Source: Comamonas testosteroni (lineage in GTDB: Bacteria > Pseudomonadota > Gammaproteobacteria > Burkholderiales > Burkholderiaceae_C). Taken from it: a stretch of 64,000 nt of DNA. The stretch is from contig NZ_CP043568.1 of NCBI RefSeq assembly GCF_014076415.1, forward strand, positions 806,001 to 870,000. The letters are read 5' to 3'. The position numbers were made by a program, and so were the translations under genes. This document shows, one piece after another, positions 29,129 through 38,803 of the stretch; positions within the stretch are counted from its first letter, which is position 1, and every line of letters starts with the position of its first letter. The notes under the pieces are model-generated. The model had not been told where the DNA came from. It saw only the letters and a program-made list of their open reading frames with translations, and made no database searches.

Positions 29129-29146
29129 ACATTCAGGGTGCTGGAA

Positions 29147-29184
29147 TAAAAAAAGCCTGCCTCGATGAGAGGCAGGCTTTTTGT
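29147..29184. terminator. Bidirectional terminator between cyaY and mrcA
   Basis: GCCTGCCTC and GAGGCAGGC form a 9-bp stem with a 5-nt loop, flanked by A7 and T5. Confidence 0.92.
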
Positions 29185-29195
29185 TGTTGGAGGAC

Positions 29196-31592
29196 TTAGT
29201 TTCTGAACAGGTCCAGAATGCGGCTGCGCTCCTCTGCGGCCGGAGGCTGGGTGGCACCCGGGCCAGCGTTGCCAGGATCGGAGACGCCTTCCATGCCGAG
29301 GCTGGAGACGCCGCCGTTGCGAGCGTTCTCTTCGTAATACCAGTCGCCGCCCATATTGACCACGCCAGGCGGGGTTTGTACTTCGGCGACGGGGACGCCC
29401 TTGAGCGCATGCTGCATGAAATTGATCCAGATGGGCAGGCTCAGGCCGCCACCGGTTTCGCGCGAGCCCAGGTTGCGCGGGGTGTCGTAGCCAATCCAGG
29501 AGACAGCGGCAATGCTGGGCTGGTAGCCAGCAAACCAGGCGTCCACCGAGTCATTGGTGGTGCCGGTCTTGCCATACAGGTCGGGGCGCTTGAGTGTGGC
29601 CTGCGCACGTGCAGCCGTACCCACGCGTGCCACATCGTTGAGCAGCGTTCCGGTGAGGAAGGCATTGCGCTCGGGAATGGCCTGGGGCAGCTCTTTGACC
29701 GCAGGTGGAGTGAACTCGGAGAGGATGCGACCCTTGTGGTCGGTCACGCGGGCAATCAGCCAGGGGTTGATTCGATGGCCTCCGTTGGCAAACACCGAAT
29801 AGGCTCCCGCCATCTGCAGCGGCGTGACCGAGCCGGCGCCAAGGGCCATGGTCAGGTAGGCGGGCTGCTTGGCGGCGTCGAAGCCAAAGCGCGTCGCCCA
29901 TTCCTGCCCGGTCTTGGGGCCGATGGCCTGCAGCAAGCGGATGGAGATCATGTTCTTGGACTTGTTCAAGCCCGTGCGCATGGTCATGGGGCCGTCGTAG
30001 CGGCCGTCGTAGTTCTTGGGCTCCCAGGGCTGACCACCGGTGGTTGCTGCACTGAAGAAGATCGGTGCGTCGTTGATCATGGTGGAAGGCGAGAAGCCGT
30101 GTTCCAGCGCCGCAGAGTAGATGAAGGGCTTGAAGCTGGAGCCGGGCTGGCGCCAGGCCTGGGTCACGTGGTTGAACTTGTTCTTTTCGAAGTCGAAACC
30201 ACCGATTAGCGCGCGGATGGCGCCGGTTTGCGTGGACATGGCCACAAAAGCGCCCTCGACTTCGGGTAGCTGGGTGATTTCCCAGGCTCCCTTGGAGTTC
30301 TTGATGGCGCGGATCACGGCGCCGGGGCGGATCTTGATATTGGGCGGTGCCTTGGGGCTGAGGCCTGATTCTGCGGGCTTGAGGTTGTCGCCGGTGATCT
30401 CGAAATGGGTACCGTCCGCACGGGCCGCGACGATCTTGCGAGGCGATGCTTCCAGCACCACGGCCGCAACCACATCGCCGTTGTCGGGATGGTTGGCCAG
30501 GGCATCGTCGATGGCGTCTTCCAGCTCCTGAGCGTTGCTGGGCAGAGTGATGAACTTCTCGGGGCCGCGGTACTTCTGGCGGCGTTCGTAGTTCATGATG
30601 CCTTCGCGCAAAGCCTTGTAGGCGGCCTCTTGTTCACCGGCATTGAGGGTGGTGTAGACGTTCAGGCCGCGGGTATAGGCATCGCTGCCGTATTGGGCAA
30701 AGATCAGTTGACGGGCCATTTCGGCCACGTACTCTGCATGCACGCGAGTCGAATTGGCGGCAGTACGCAGCTTGAGAGGCTCTTCGCGGGCCTGCTTGGC
30801 CTGCTCTGCGGTGATGAAACCGTTTTCCTCCATGCGCTCGATGATGTAGAGCTGGCGGATGCGAGCGCGTTTGGGGTTGCTGATCGGGTTGTAGGCCGAT
30901 GGAGCCTTGGGCAGGCCGGCCAGCATGGCGGCTTCGGCCACCGTGATGTCCTTGAGCGGATGGCCGAAGTAGGCTTCGCAGGCAGCTGCAAAGCCATAGG
31001 CACGGTTGCCAAGGAAAATCTGGTTCATGTAGATCTCGAGGATCTGCTCCTTGGTGAGCAAGTGCTCAAGCTTGAAGGTCAGCAGGATTTCGTAGATCTT
31101 GCGGGTGTAGGTCTTCTCGGAAGAGAGGTAGACATTGCGCGCGACCTGCATGGTGATGGTGGAGGCCCCCTGGCTCTTGACCTTGCCCAGGTTGGCCAGC
31201 GCAGCACGCAGCATGCCCTTGTAGTCCACGCCGCCATGCTCGAAGAAGCGCGTGTCTTCGATGGCCAGCACCGCATCCGTCATGACCTTGGGGATCTCGT
31301 TGATGGGGGTCAGGGTGCGGCGCTCTTCTCCGAATTCGCCAAGCAGTGCTCCTTCGCTGGAATACACGCGCAGCGGCAGCTTGGGGCGGTAGTCTGCGAG
31401 CTCGGAGACATCGGGGAGGTTGGGATAGGCCATGGCCAGTGCCACGGCCACGGCCAGCAACACCGCCAGGGCCGCGGCGACGGCAAGTCCGATCAGCCAG
31501 AAAATGGAGCGCGGCAACCAGTGCATGCGTTTTTTAGGAGTTTGGGAGCCAGGCGCAGGAGCCTGGTGGGCAGAATGTTCTGATGGCGGCAT
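29196..31592 (-). CDS. mrcA: Penicillin-binding protein 1A
   Basis: A 798-residue bifunctional peptidoglycan synthase. One membrane helix (about 30-54) is followed by the glycosyltransferase domain with catalytic Glu112 in AIEDTRFFEHGG and further motifs QGASTITMQVARN and TKEQILEIYMNQIFLG. The transpeptidase domain has SxxK in QPGSSFKPF (about 485) and KTGTTNDSVDAWF (about 675). Divergent from pilMNOPQ, the usual arrangement in proteobacteria. Confidence 0.97.
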   Translation of the reverse strand: MPPSEHSAHQAPAPGSQTPKKRMHWLPRSIFWLIGLAVAAALAVLLAVAVALAMAYPNLPDVSELADYRPKLPLRVYSSEGALLGEFGEERRTLTPINEIPKVMTDAVLAIEDTRFFEHGGVDYKGMLRAALANLGKVKSQGASTITMQVARNVYLSSEKTYTRKIYEILLTFKLEHLLTKEQILEIYMNQIFLGNRAYGFAAACEAYFGHPLKDITVAEAAMLAGLPKAPSAYNPISNPKRARIRQLYIIERMEENGFITAEQAKQAREEPLKLRTAANSTRVHAEYVAEMARQLIFAQYGSDAYTRGLNVYTTLNAGEQEAAYKALREGIMNYERRQKYRGPEKFITLPSNAQELEDAIDDALANHPDNGDVVAAVVLEASPRKIVAARADGTHFEITGDNLKPAESGLSPKAPPNIKIRPGAVIRAIKNSKGAWEITQLPEVEGAFVAMSTQTGAIRALIGGFDFEKNKFNHVTQAWRQPGSSFKPFIYSAALEHGFSPSTMINDAPIFFSAATTGGQPWEPKNYDGRYDGPMTMRTGLNKSKNMISIRLLQAIGPKTGQEWATRFGFDAAKQPAYLTMALGAGSVTPLQMAGAYSVFANGGHRINPWLIARVTDHKGRILSEFTPPAVKELPQAIPERNAFLTGTLLNDVARVGTAARAQATLKRPDLYGKTGTTNDSVDAWFAGYQPSIAAVSWIGYDTPRNLGSRETGGGLSLPIWINFMQHALKGVPVAEVQTPPGVVNMGGDWYYEENARNGGVSSLGMEGVSDPGNAGPGATQPPAAEERSRILDLFRN

Positions 31593-31874
31593 TTCGCAGT
31601 ATTGGCAAGGGGTAGGGCATTATAGAAATGCCGCCCAGAAAAGCATCGTGGCGGCCGGGTGGAGGCCGCGCTTTGGTCGAATCCTAAGTCACAGGGTAAG
31701 TACCACTGGGGGCAAAGGGTAGCTTTCTTGTTGTTTGACGTTACACAAGTTTGTCTTTTTTTGACCACGAAATATGGTGCAAAGCGCTGCTGCAAAGCAT
31801 GTGCTGCTATAGCTTGCTGCTAGGATCCCAGGGTATTGCTGGCTTTTGTTTCCATTCTTACAAACCTGGGGGGC
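31593..31874. other. Divergent promoter region between mrcA and pilM
   Basis: A 282-bp gap that must hold promoters for both genes. A TTGACG element occurs at about 31736, followed by a T-rich stretch. A GC-rich segment at 31651-31674 can fold (GGCGGCC/GGCCGC). No gene seen. Confidence 0.5.
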
Positions 31875-32957
31875 ATGTTGATTGCTCTGAGTTCTTTATT
31901 CAGCCGTCAGCCTGCACCTTTGCTTGGCATTGATGTCAGCTCCTCCAGCGTGAAGCTGGTCGAGCTGGCCAAAAGCAAATCCGGCGAGTGGCAATTGGAG
32001 CGTTGTGCGATCGAGCCGCTTGAAAAAGGCTGGATCACCGACGGCAATATTGAGAAATTCGATGAAGTGGCTGAGGCGGTGCGCCGCCTGGTCAAGAAAA
32101 GCGGAACGCGTACCAAGCAGGTCGCCATGGCCTTGCCCGCCGCAGCCGTGATCACCAAGAAGATCACCCTGCCATCCGGTTTGACCGAGCTGGAAATGGA
32201 GGTCCAGGTCGAGTCCGAAGCCAACCAGTACATTCCGTTCTCGCTCGACGAAGTGAGTCTGGATTTCTGCGTCATAGGGCCTTCGCTGGTGTCGCCCGGC
32301 GACGTGGATGTGCTGATCGCTGCATCGCGCAAGGAAAAAGTGCAGGACCGCCAGGGCCTGGCCGAGGCGGCCGGTCTCAAGCCCATCGTGATCGATATCG
32401 AGCCCTATGCCGCCCGGATGGCTGCCACGCGTCTGGTGTCGCGTTTGCCCAATGCCGGGCGTGACGCCATTGTTGCGTTGTTCGAAGTGGGGGCCATGAC
32501 CACCAGCATGCAGGTGCTTCGCAACGAGGAGGTGCTGTATGAGCGAGATCAGGCATTTGGCGGCGCGCAACTGACACAGCTGATTGCACGCCAGTATGGG
32601 TTTTCTCCGGAAGAAGCAGAGGCCAAGAAGCGCAGCGGCGAATTGCCGGACGACTACGCGGCTGGTGTGCTCAAGCCCTTCGTGCAAAGCCTGACCCAGG
32701 AGGTGGCGCGAGCATTGCAGTTCTTCTTCACGAGTACTCCCTATAACCGCGTCGATCATGTTTTGCTGGCAGGTGGATCGTCGTCCCTGCCGGGGCTGGT
32801 GGAGGCCGTCAGCCAGCAGACCGGATGTGCCTGCAGTCTTGCCAATCCTTTCGAAGGCATGGAAATTGGCAGCGGCGTGCGTCTGAAGAAGATGGCACGT
32901 GAAGCGCCGTCCTATCTGACCTCTTGCGGTTTGGCCATGCGGAGGTTTCAAGAGTGA
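31875..32957 (+). CDS. pilM: Type IV pilus assembly ATPase-like protein PilM
   Basis: An actin-like cytoplasmic protein of the type IV pilus alignment complex, about 360 residues from ATG at 31875 (MLIALSSLFSRQPAPLLGID); an earlier in-frame start at 31836 exists. The fold's phosphate loops are LGIDVSSSSVKLVEL and LLAGGSSSLPGL. It binds the N-terminal motif of PilN. First gene of pilMNOPQ; its stop overlaps the GTG of pilN. Confidence 0.96.
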   Translation: MLIALSSLFSRQPAPLLGIDVSSSSVKLVELAKSKSGEWQLERCAIEPLEKGWITDGNIEKFDEVAEAVRRLVKKSGTRTKQVAMALPAAAVITKKITLPSGLTELEMEVQVESEANQYIPFSLDEVSLDFCVIGPSLVSPGDVDVLIAASRKEKVQDRQGLAEAAGLKPIVIDIEPYAARMAATRLVSRLPNAGRDAIVALFEVGAMTTSMQVLRNEEVLYERDQAFGGAQLTQLIARQYGFSPEEAEAKKRSGELPDDYAAGVLKPFVQSLTQEVARALQFFFTSTPYNRVDHVLLAGGSSSLPGLVEAVSQQTGCACSLANPFEGMEIGSGVRLKKMAREAPSYLTSCGLAMRRFQE

Positions 32958-33565
32958 TACTGATTAACCTTTTACCGCACCGCGAAGCAGCCAAGAAGCG
33001 CCGTAAAGAAGCGTTTCAGGTGAATATGGTGCTGGGCGCACTGGGTGGACTGCTGATCGCAGCACTGATTTACTGGTACTTCCAGATGATGATCGAGGGC
33101 CAGCAGAACAAGAACAATCTGCTGCGCTCCGAAATCAAGGTCCTGGAAACACAGATCAAGGAAATCGAGGGGCTCGAGGCCGAAATCACCGCTCTGCGTG
33201 CACGACAGAAGGCGGTGGAGGATCTCCAGTCCGACCGCAATCTGCCGGTATACATGCTCAATGAGCTGGTCAAGCAACTGCCGGACGGTGTCTACATCAG
33301 CAGCATCAAGCAAGAAGGCCTGTCGGTGACCATGCAGGGAACTGCGCAGTCGAATGAGCGTATTTCCGAGATGCTGCGCAATCTTACGGATGGCTCGTCC
33401 TGGTTCTCCAAGCCTGAGTTGATGGAAATTGTGGCCAAGACGGTTGATGTGACTGCCAAGGATAAGCGCCGTGCAGCTGCATTCACATTGCGCTTCAATC
33501 TGACCAGGGCCAGCGATGCGGAGAAAAATCTGCTTGCTGCAAGCTCTTCTGTGAAGGCGCAGTAA
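32954..33565 (+). CDS. pilN: Type IV pilus assembly protein PilN
   Basis: A 203-residue inner-membrane protein from GTG at 32954, overlapping the pilM stop. The start gives the conserved INLLPHREAAKKRR tail that docks in PilM; then one membrane helix (about 22-44), a coiled coil (IKVLETQIKEIEGLEAEITA) and a periplasmic ferredoxin-like domain. Confidence 0.95.
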   Translation: MILINLLPHREAAKKRRKEAFQVNMVLGALGGLLIAALIYWYFQMMIEGQQNKNNLLRSEIKVLETQIKEIEGLEAEITALRARQKAVEDLQSDRNLPVYMLNELVKQLPDGVYISSIKQEGLSVTMQGTAQSNERISEMLRNLTDGSSWFSKPELMEIVAKTVDVTAKDKRRAAAFTLRFNLTRASDAEKNLLAASSSVKAQ

Positions 33566-34239
33566 TGGCAAAAAAGAAGAAATCTCTGGACATCGACTTC
33601 GCTGCACTGCAAGAGAGAATTCAGCGCCAATTCCGGAATCTGGATCCCAATGACCCTTCGGTCTGGCCAGCCTTGCCCAAGGCACTGCTGTATGTTGCCG
33701 TTGCAGTCGCTGTCGCTGCCTTGCTGTGGTTCGTCATCCTGAAGGATTACGAAGCAGAGCTTGACGCCGAGCGTGCGACCGAGGTGACTCTGCGCGAAGA
33801 CTATTCCAAGAAAATGGTCAAGGCAGTGAGCCTGGAGGGCTTGAAGAAGCAGCGCGAGCAGGTGCAGCAGTATGTGACGCAGCTGGAAAAGCAACTGCCC
33901 AGCAAGGCGGAGATGGCAGCTCTGCTTTCCGATATCAACCAGGCTGGCTTGGGACGTAGTCTGCAGTTTGAGGTATTCCGCCCTGGTGCCATGGTTACCA
34001 AGGAGTACTACGCCGAGCTGCCCATCACCCTGAAGGTGACGGGGCGTTATCACGACATCGGTGCTTTTGCCTCGGATATCGCTTTCCTGTCCCGTATCGT
34101 GACCTTGAACAATCTGTCCATCGCTCCGGGAAGCAAGGACACGGATGTGCTGTCCATGGATGCCACGGCACGCACATTCCGATATCTGGATGCGGACGAA
34201 GTCAAGGCGCAGCGCGACGCGGCCAAGAGGAAGAAATGA
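33565..34239 (+). CDS. pilO: Type IV pilus assembly protein PilO
   Basis: A 224-residue partner of PilN. A lysine-rich cytoplasmic start is followed by a membrane helix (LLYVAVAVAVAALLWFVIL), a coiled coil and a periplasmic domain with SKAEMAALLSDINQAGLGRS. It overlaps pilN by one base and pilP by four bases. Confidence 0.95.
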   Translation: MAKKKKSLDIDFAALQERIQRQFRNLDPNDPSVWPALPKALLYVAVAVAVAALLWFVILKDYEAELDAERATEVTLREDYSKKMVKAVSLEGLKKQREQVQQYVTQLEKQLPSKAEMAALLSDINQAGLGRSLQFEVFRPGAMVTKEYYAELPITLKVTGRYHDIGAFASDIAFLSRIVTLNNLSIAPGSKDTDVLSMDATARTFRYLDADEVKAQRDAAKRKK

Positions 34240-34787
34240 GCAGAGCATTCTTGAACCCTGTCTGGCTGGTCCTGATGAGCAGTGCTTTGCTGGCGGGCTG
34301 CACCTCCTCCGAGGAGGAGCAACTGCGTGAGTGGATGGCCCAGGAGCGAGCCAATGCCAGGCCTCGTGTGACTCCTCTGGAGGAGCCCAAGCCTTTCAAG
34401 CCTCAGGCCTATACAGGGGCTGATGGTATGGACCCCTTCAATCCTCTCAAGCTGATCCAGGTGCTGCGCAAGGAGTCTGCGCAATCCAACATCAGCACGG
34501 CTTTGCTCACGCCAGAGCTGAATCGCCGCAAGGAGCCGCTGGAGGCCGAGCCGCTGGACACCATGACCATGGTGGGCAGTCTCGACAAAAAGAACGTACC
34601 CACGGCCTTGGTCAAAGTCGGCGGTCTGCTCTATCAGGTGCGTGTCGGCAACTATCTGGGGCAGAACTACGGAAAGATCACCAAGATTACGGAAAACTCC
34701 ATCCAGCTGAGAGAAATTGTCCAGGATGGCGGTGGTGACTGGATTGAAAGAACAAGCACTTTGGAGTTGCAGGAGGTTGGCAAATGA
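34236..34787 (+). CDS. pilP: Type IV pilus assembly lipoprotein PilP
   Basis: A 183-residue lipoprotein linking the PilNO complex to the secretin. The lipobox is LLAGC (Cys about residue 22), a flexible Pro-rich linker follows, and the C-terminal beta-domain contains ALVKVGGLLYQVRVGNYLGQ. Overlaps both neighbours by four bases. Confidence 0.95.
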   Translation: MSRAFLNPVWLVLMSSALLAGCTSSEEEQLREWMAQERANARPRVTPLEEPKPFKPQAYTGADGMDPFNPLKLIQVLRKESAQSNISTALLTPELNRRKEPLEAEPLDTMTMVGSLDKKNVPTALVKVGGLLYQVRVGNYLGQNYGKITKITENSIQLREIVQDGGGDWIERTSTLELQEVGK

Positions 34788-36907
34788 TGGGTATTAATCG
34801 CAGCACTATGGCGAAGGCCCGTTGGGGTCTGACCCTGAGCGGCCTTTTGCTTTCTTCGGCAGCTTGGGCACAAGCCCGCATTGAGGCTGTTACAGGTGCT
34901 TTGCATTCAGGCTCCGAGGTCGTCCGTGTTGAGCTGTCCGAACCGCTGGCTGCAGACCCGACCGGATTCGTGGTTCAGTCTCCGGCGCGTATCGCTCTGG
35001 ATTTTCCGGGTGTGAGCAATGGTTCGGGCAAGTCGTCGCTTGAATTCAATCAGGGCAATCTGCGTTCGGCAAATCTGGTGGAAGCATCGGGTCGCTCACG
35101 TCTGGTATTGAACCTGAAGACGGCTACGACCTATCGCTTGCAGCGCCAGGGCAAATCTCTGTTGATCTTGCTTGATCCCGCGGGTGCCGCGACAACTGCT
35201 GCAGCTGCGGCTCCTGTCATGGCTCCGGTGTTCGAGAACAAGACGGCCGCCTCTGATGCAGCTCCGATTCGCGGTATCGATTTTCGCCGTGGTAGCGACG
35301 GTTCCGGCCGGGTTGTTGTCAGCCTTGGCAGCAGCCAGGTGGGGGTGGATCTGCGACAGGAGGGCAAGGGCCTGACGGTGGATTTCCTGCGTACGGCCCT
35401 GCCTGAAGATTTGCGCAAGAAGCTCGATGTGGGAGATTTCGGTACGCCTGTGCAAACGATCTCGACCACCCAGCAAGGTGATCGTGTTCGGATGCGCATT
35501 GACCCTGTGGGTGACTGGGAGCACAGCGCTTACCAAAGTGACAATCAGTTCGTGGTGGAGGTGCGCCAGAAAAAGGTCGACACCAGCAAGTTGACCCAAG
35601 GCCCGGGCTACAGCGGCGAAAAGCTATCGCTCAATTTTCAGAATATCGAAGTGCGCTCTTTGCTGCAGGTCATTGCGGACTTCACCAACTTCAATATCGT
35701 CACCTCGGATACGGTGACAGGTGCCTTGACCCTGCGCCTGAAGGATGTGCCTTGGGACCAGGCACTTCAGATCATCATGGATGCCAAGGGGCTGGGCATG
35801 CGCAAGTCCGGCTCCGTGCTCTGGATCGCTCCCAAGGACGAGATTGACGCGCGTACCAAGCGTGACTATGAAGCGGCCATGGAAATCCAGAAGCTGGAGC
35901 CTTTGCGCACGCAAGGCTTTCAGCTCAACTATGCAAAAGCCGCAGACATTCTGCAGCAGATCACGACTTCGACAGGCGGCGGTGGTGCAGGCGGTACAGG
36001 ATCCAGCACGCGCTTTCTGTCGTCGCGCGGCTCGGCCATTTCCGAGCCACGAACCAATCAGCTATTCGTGACGGACACGCCGACCAAGCTGGAAGAAATG
36101 AAGGCTTTGCTGGCAACGCTGGATGTGCCGGTACGCCAGGTCATGATCGAGGCCCGCATTGTCGAGGCGCGCGATACCTTTGGCCGTTCGCTGGGTGTGA
36201 AGTTCGGCGGAGGGGCTGTTGGCAGCAATGCCTCCATGACATCGTCTCAGTTTCTGCCTGGTAGTACTGGTAGTGGATCGGGATCAAGCACCAGATTCCC
36301 CAGTGGCAATTTTGTCAATTTGCCGGCCAGTATTTCAGGAATCAACACTGTGGGTCAGGTTGCATTCTCTGTCTTCAATAGCTCCATGTCGCGTTTTCTG
36401 TCCCTGGAGCTGTCCGCTCTGGAAGCCGAAGGCGATGGCAAGATCATCTCCAACCCCCGGCTGGTGACGGCAGACCAGAACAAGGCCTTGATCGAGCAAG
36501 GCACGGAATACCCATACTCCGTGACTGCGCCGAATGGCGCCACGACCATCTCGTTCAAGAAGGCCGTACTGAAACTGGAAGTGACTCCGCAGATCACTCC
36601 TGAAGGCGACATCATTCTGGATCTGGATGTGAACAAGGACAGCCGCGGCGAGACCACGACTCAGGGCGTCGCCATCGATACCAAGCATGTCAAGACCCAG
36701 GTGCTGGTCGAAAATGGCGGCACGGTGGTGATTGGCGGTATCTTTGAGATGGAGGAGACCAACCAGCTCAACAAGGTGCCGCTGTTCGGAGATCTGCCGG
36801 TATTGGGGCATTTGTTCCGCAGCAACACCAAGGCTTCGAGCAAGCGCGAAATGCTGGTTTTCATCACTCCCAAGATGCTGAGCCAGGTGCGCAGCACCAG
36901 CAAATAA
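34784..36907 (+). CDS. pilQ: Type IV pilus secretin PilQ
   Basis: A 707-residue outer-membrane secretin through which pili emerge. Signal peptide ends in AWAQA. Two AMIN domains (about 30-130 and 165-265) would bind peptidoglycan; an N0/STN domain has SLNFQNIEVRSLLQVIADF, then an N1 domain and the secretin pore (VPVRQVMIEARIVEA; ISNPRLVTADQNKALIEQG; VPLFGDLPVLGHLF). Gly/Ser-rich insertions occur at about 395-410 and 485-505. Last pil gene, followed by a terminator. Confidence 0.97.
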   Translation: MMGINRSTMAKARWGLTLSGLLLSSAAWAQARIEAVTGALHSGSEVVRVELSEPLAADPTGFVVQSPARIALDFPGVSNGSGKSSLEFNQGNLRSANLVEASGRSRLVLNLKTATTYRLQRQGKSLLILLDPAGAATTAAAAAPVMAPVFENKTAASDAAPIRGIDFRRGSDGSGRVVVSLGSSQVGVDLRQEGKGLTVDFLRTALPEDLRKKLDVGDFGTPVQTISTTQQGDRVRMRIDPVGDWEHSAYQSDNQFVVEVRQKKVDTSKLTQGPGYSGEKLSLNFQNIEVRSLLQVIADFTNFNIVTSDTVTGALTLRLKDVPWDQALQIIMDAKGLGMRKSGSVLWIAPKDEIDARTKRDYEAAMEIQKLEPLRTQGFQLNYAKAADILQQITTSTGGGGAGGTGSSTRFLSSRGSAISEPRTNQLFVTDTPTKLEEMKALLATLDVPVRQVMIEARIVEARDTFGRSLGVKFGGGAVGSNASMTSSQFLPGSTGSGSGSSTRFPSGNFVNLPASISGINTVGQVAFSVFNSSMSRFLSLELSALEAEGDGKIISNPRLVTADQNKALIEQGTEYPYSVTAPNGATTISFKKAVLKLEVTPQITPEGDIILDLDVNKDSRGETTTQGVAIDTKHVKTQVLVENGGTVVIGGIFEMEETNQLNKVPLFGDLPVLGHLFRSNTKASSKREMLVFITPKMLSQVRSTSK

Positions 36908-36928
36908 CTGTTATCAGTTTTTACATAG

Positions 36929-36956
36929 GGCCCGCACGAGTTGATGCGGGCCTTTT
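36929..36956 (+). terminator. Terminator after pilQ
   Basis: GGCCCGCA and TGCGGGCC stem with an 8-nt loop and TTTT. It may attenuate rather than fully stop transcription into aroK, since the pil-aro order is conserved. Confidence 0.8.
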
Positions 36957-37021
36957 CATTTGTAATATCTGCGGGCTGCGAGAATCATGGGCTGGCCAGA
37001 TTGGCGGATGACGGTAACGCG

Positions 37022-37558
37022 ATGACTGTTCTAAAGAAATTTCATATTGCCCTTGTGGGCTTGCCAGGCTCCGGCAAATCCACCATCGGACGCTATTTGG
37101 CCAAGCGTTGGTCTATGCCTTTTGTGGATGTGGATACTGCCATTGAAGAGCATATTGGCTGCACGATCCGCGACTTTTTTGCCAAGGAAGGCGAGTCCAG
37201 ATTCAGGGATGTAGAGCAGGAGGTGCTGGCGGCGCTGCTGGCGCGATCTGATAAAACGGTGGTTGCCACAGGTGGCGGAGCTGTGCTGAAGGCCGAGAAC
37301 CGGCAAGCGCTGGCCGAGCATGCACAGGTGGTCTATCTGAGTGCATCACCGCATGAAATTGCCAAGCGCCTGCAGCGAGACACCCAGCGCCCCTTGCTGC
37401 AGGTGGACAATCCTTTGCAGCGCTTGCTGGATTTGCACGCCATCCGGGATCCGCTCTACAAGGAAGTGGCGGATTTTGTGGTGGCGGGCAGCGGCCTGTC
37501 CGCTACGCAGGTGGCTCAGCGAGTGGCCATGCAGATCGAGCTCGGTCAGCATTCCTGA
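37022..37558 (+). CDS. aroK: Shikimate kinase
   Basis: A 178-residue kinase from ATG at 37022, phosphorylating shikimate in aromatic amino-acid synthesis. The P-loop is GLPGSGKS, substrate residues are in FVDVDTAIE and ESRFRDVEQEVL, and the VATGGGAVL motif binds shikimate. The pilQ-aroK-aroB order is widespread in proteobacteria. Confidence 0.96.
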   Translation: MTVLKKFHIALVGLPGSGKSTIGRYLAKRWSMPFVDVDTAIEEHIGCTIRDFFAKEGESRFRDVEQEVLAALLARSDKTVVATGGGAVLKAENRQALAEHAQVVYLSASPHEIAKRLQRDTQRPLLQVDNPLQRLLDLHAIRDPLYKEVADFVVAGSGLSATQVAQRVAMQIELGQHS

Positions 37559-37627
37559 TTCCGTTGAAAGCTTGTTGTCCGGTGCACCGTATGCACTGCC
37601 TGCTATGTATTTTGAGAGAGATTGAAC

Positions 37628-38719
37628 GTGGAAACAGTGCATATTGATCTGGATGAACGCAGCTATCCCATCGTGATTGCAGAGGGCTTGCTGGCCCAGA
37701 GCTCCACTTGGCGGACACTGCCCAAGGCTGCTGCGGCTCTGGTCGTGACGAATGATGTCGTGGCTCCGCTTTATCTGTCTGCGCTCAAGCAGGCCTTGAG
37801 CGGTCAATACGCGCAGGTTCACGAGGTGGTGCTGCCCGATGGTGAAGCCCATAAAGACTGGCAGACTCTGAACCTGATTTTTGATGCCCTGCTGCAACAC
37901 GGCTGCGACCGCAAGACGGTGCTGTTTGCGCTGGGCGGTGGCGTGGTGGGAGATATGACGGGCTTTGCTGCCGCCAGCTATATGCGTGGCGTGCCTTTTG
38001 TGCAGGTGCCGACCACGCTGCTGTCCCAGGTCGATTCCTCGGTGGGGGGCAAGACTGCCATCAACCACCCACTGGGCAAGAACATGATTGGGGCCTTTTA
38101 CCAGCCGCAGCTGGTGCTCTGCGATCTGGCCACGCTGGATACCCTGCCCGAGCGCGAGTTGAGCGCAGGTCTGGGGGAAATCATCAAATACGGCCCTATT
38201 GCCGATATGCAGTTCTTTGACTGGCTTGAACAGAACATGGATGGCCTGCTGCGCCGCGACCGCGACCTGCTCGCCCATGCCGTCAAGCGAAGTGTGGAGA
38301 TCAAGGCCTGGGTCGTGGGGCAGGACGAGAAGGAAGCGGGTCTGCGCGCGATTCTCAATTTTGGTCATACCTTCGGTCATGCGATCGAGGCCGGCATGGG
38401 CTATGGCAACTGGCTGCACGGTGAAGGCGTGGCTGCAGGCATGGTGATGGCAGCGGAGCTGTCCCAACGTCTTGGCCTGGTGGAGGCGGGCTTTGTCTCG
38501 CGTCTGCGCAAGCTGATCGAGCGAGCGGGCTTGCCGGTGCGCGCAGCGGTCATCGATGCCCAGGACAATGCGGGTCGCTATCTGGAACTGATGCGGGTTG
38601 ACAAGAAATCCGAAGCCGGTGAAATCCGCTTCGTGCTGATCGATGGTCCCGGCAAGGCCGTGATGAGGTCGGCACCCGACGCACTGGTGCGTGAAGTGAT
38701 CGAGAGTTGCTGCGCTTGA
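37628..38719 (+). CDS. aroB: 3-dehydroquinate synthase
   Basis: A 363-residue NAD- and metal-dependent enzyme of the shikimate pathway, from GTG at 37628 (TTG at 37622 is the alternative). Motifs: [19 protein letters not shown] for [22 protein letters not shown] for the active site, and metal ligands in LGEIIKYG and [10 protein letters not shown] / HGEGVAAGM. Confidence 0.96.
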   Translation: METVHIDLDERSYPIVIAEGLLAQSSTWRTLPKAAAALVVTNDVVAPLYLSALKQALSGQYAQVHEVVLPDGEAHKDWQTLNLIFDALLQHGCDRKTVLFALGGGVVGDMTGFAAASYMRGVPFVQVPTTLLSQVDSSVGGKTAINHPLGKNMIGAFYQPQLVLCDLATLDTLPERELSAGLGEIIKYGPIADMQFFDWLEQNMDGLLRRDRDLLAHAVKRSVEIKAWVVGQDEKEAGLRAILNFGHTFGHAIEAGMGYGNWLHGEGVAAGMVMAAELSQRLGLVEAGFVSRLRKLIERAGLPVRAAVIDAQDNAGRYLELMRVDKKSEAGEIRFVLIDGPGKAVMRSAPDALVREVIESCCA

Positions 38720-38803
38720 TGCATGGCGCTATGTGAGCAGACCCTGGGGGAAGCGAGTCCATAGCTGTTAGAGTCATTGCATCGAGTTGTTGAGGCGATT
38801 TGC

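Noticed and set aside
31786..31850. Further copy of the intergenic palindrome near pilM
   Set aside because: GCTGCTATAGCTTGCTGCTAG resembles the family boxes, but the GCGCTT-N7-AAGCGC core is absent.
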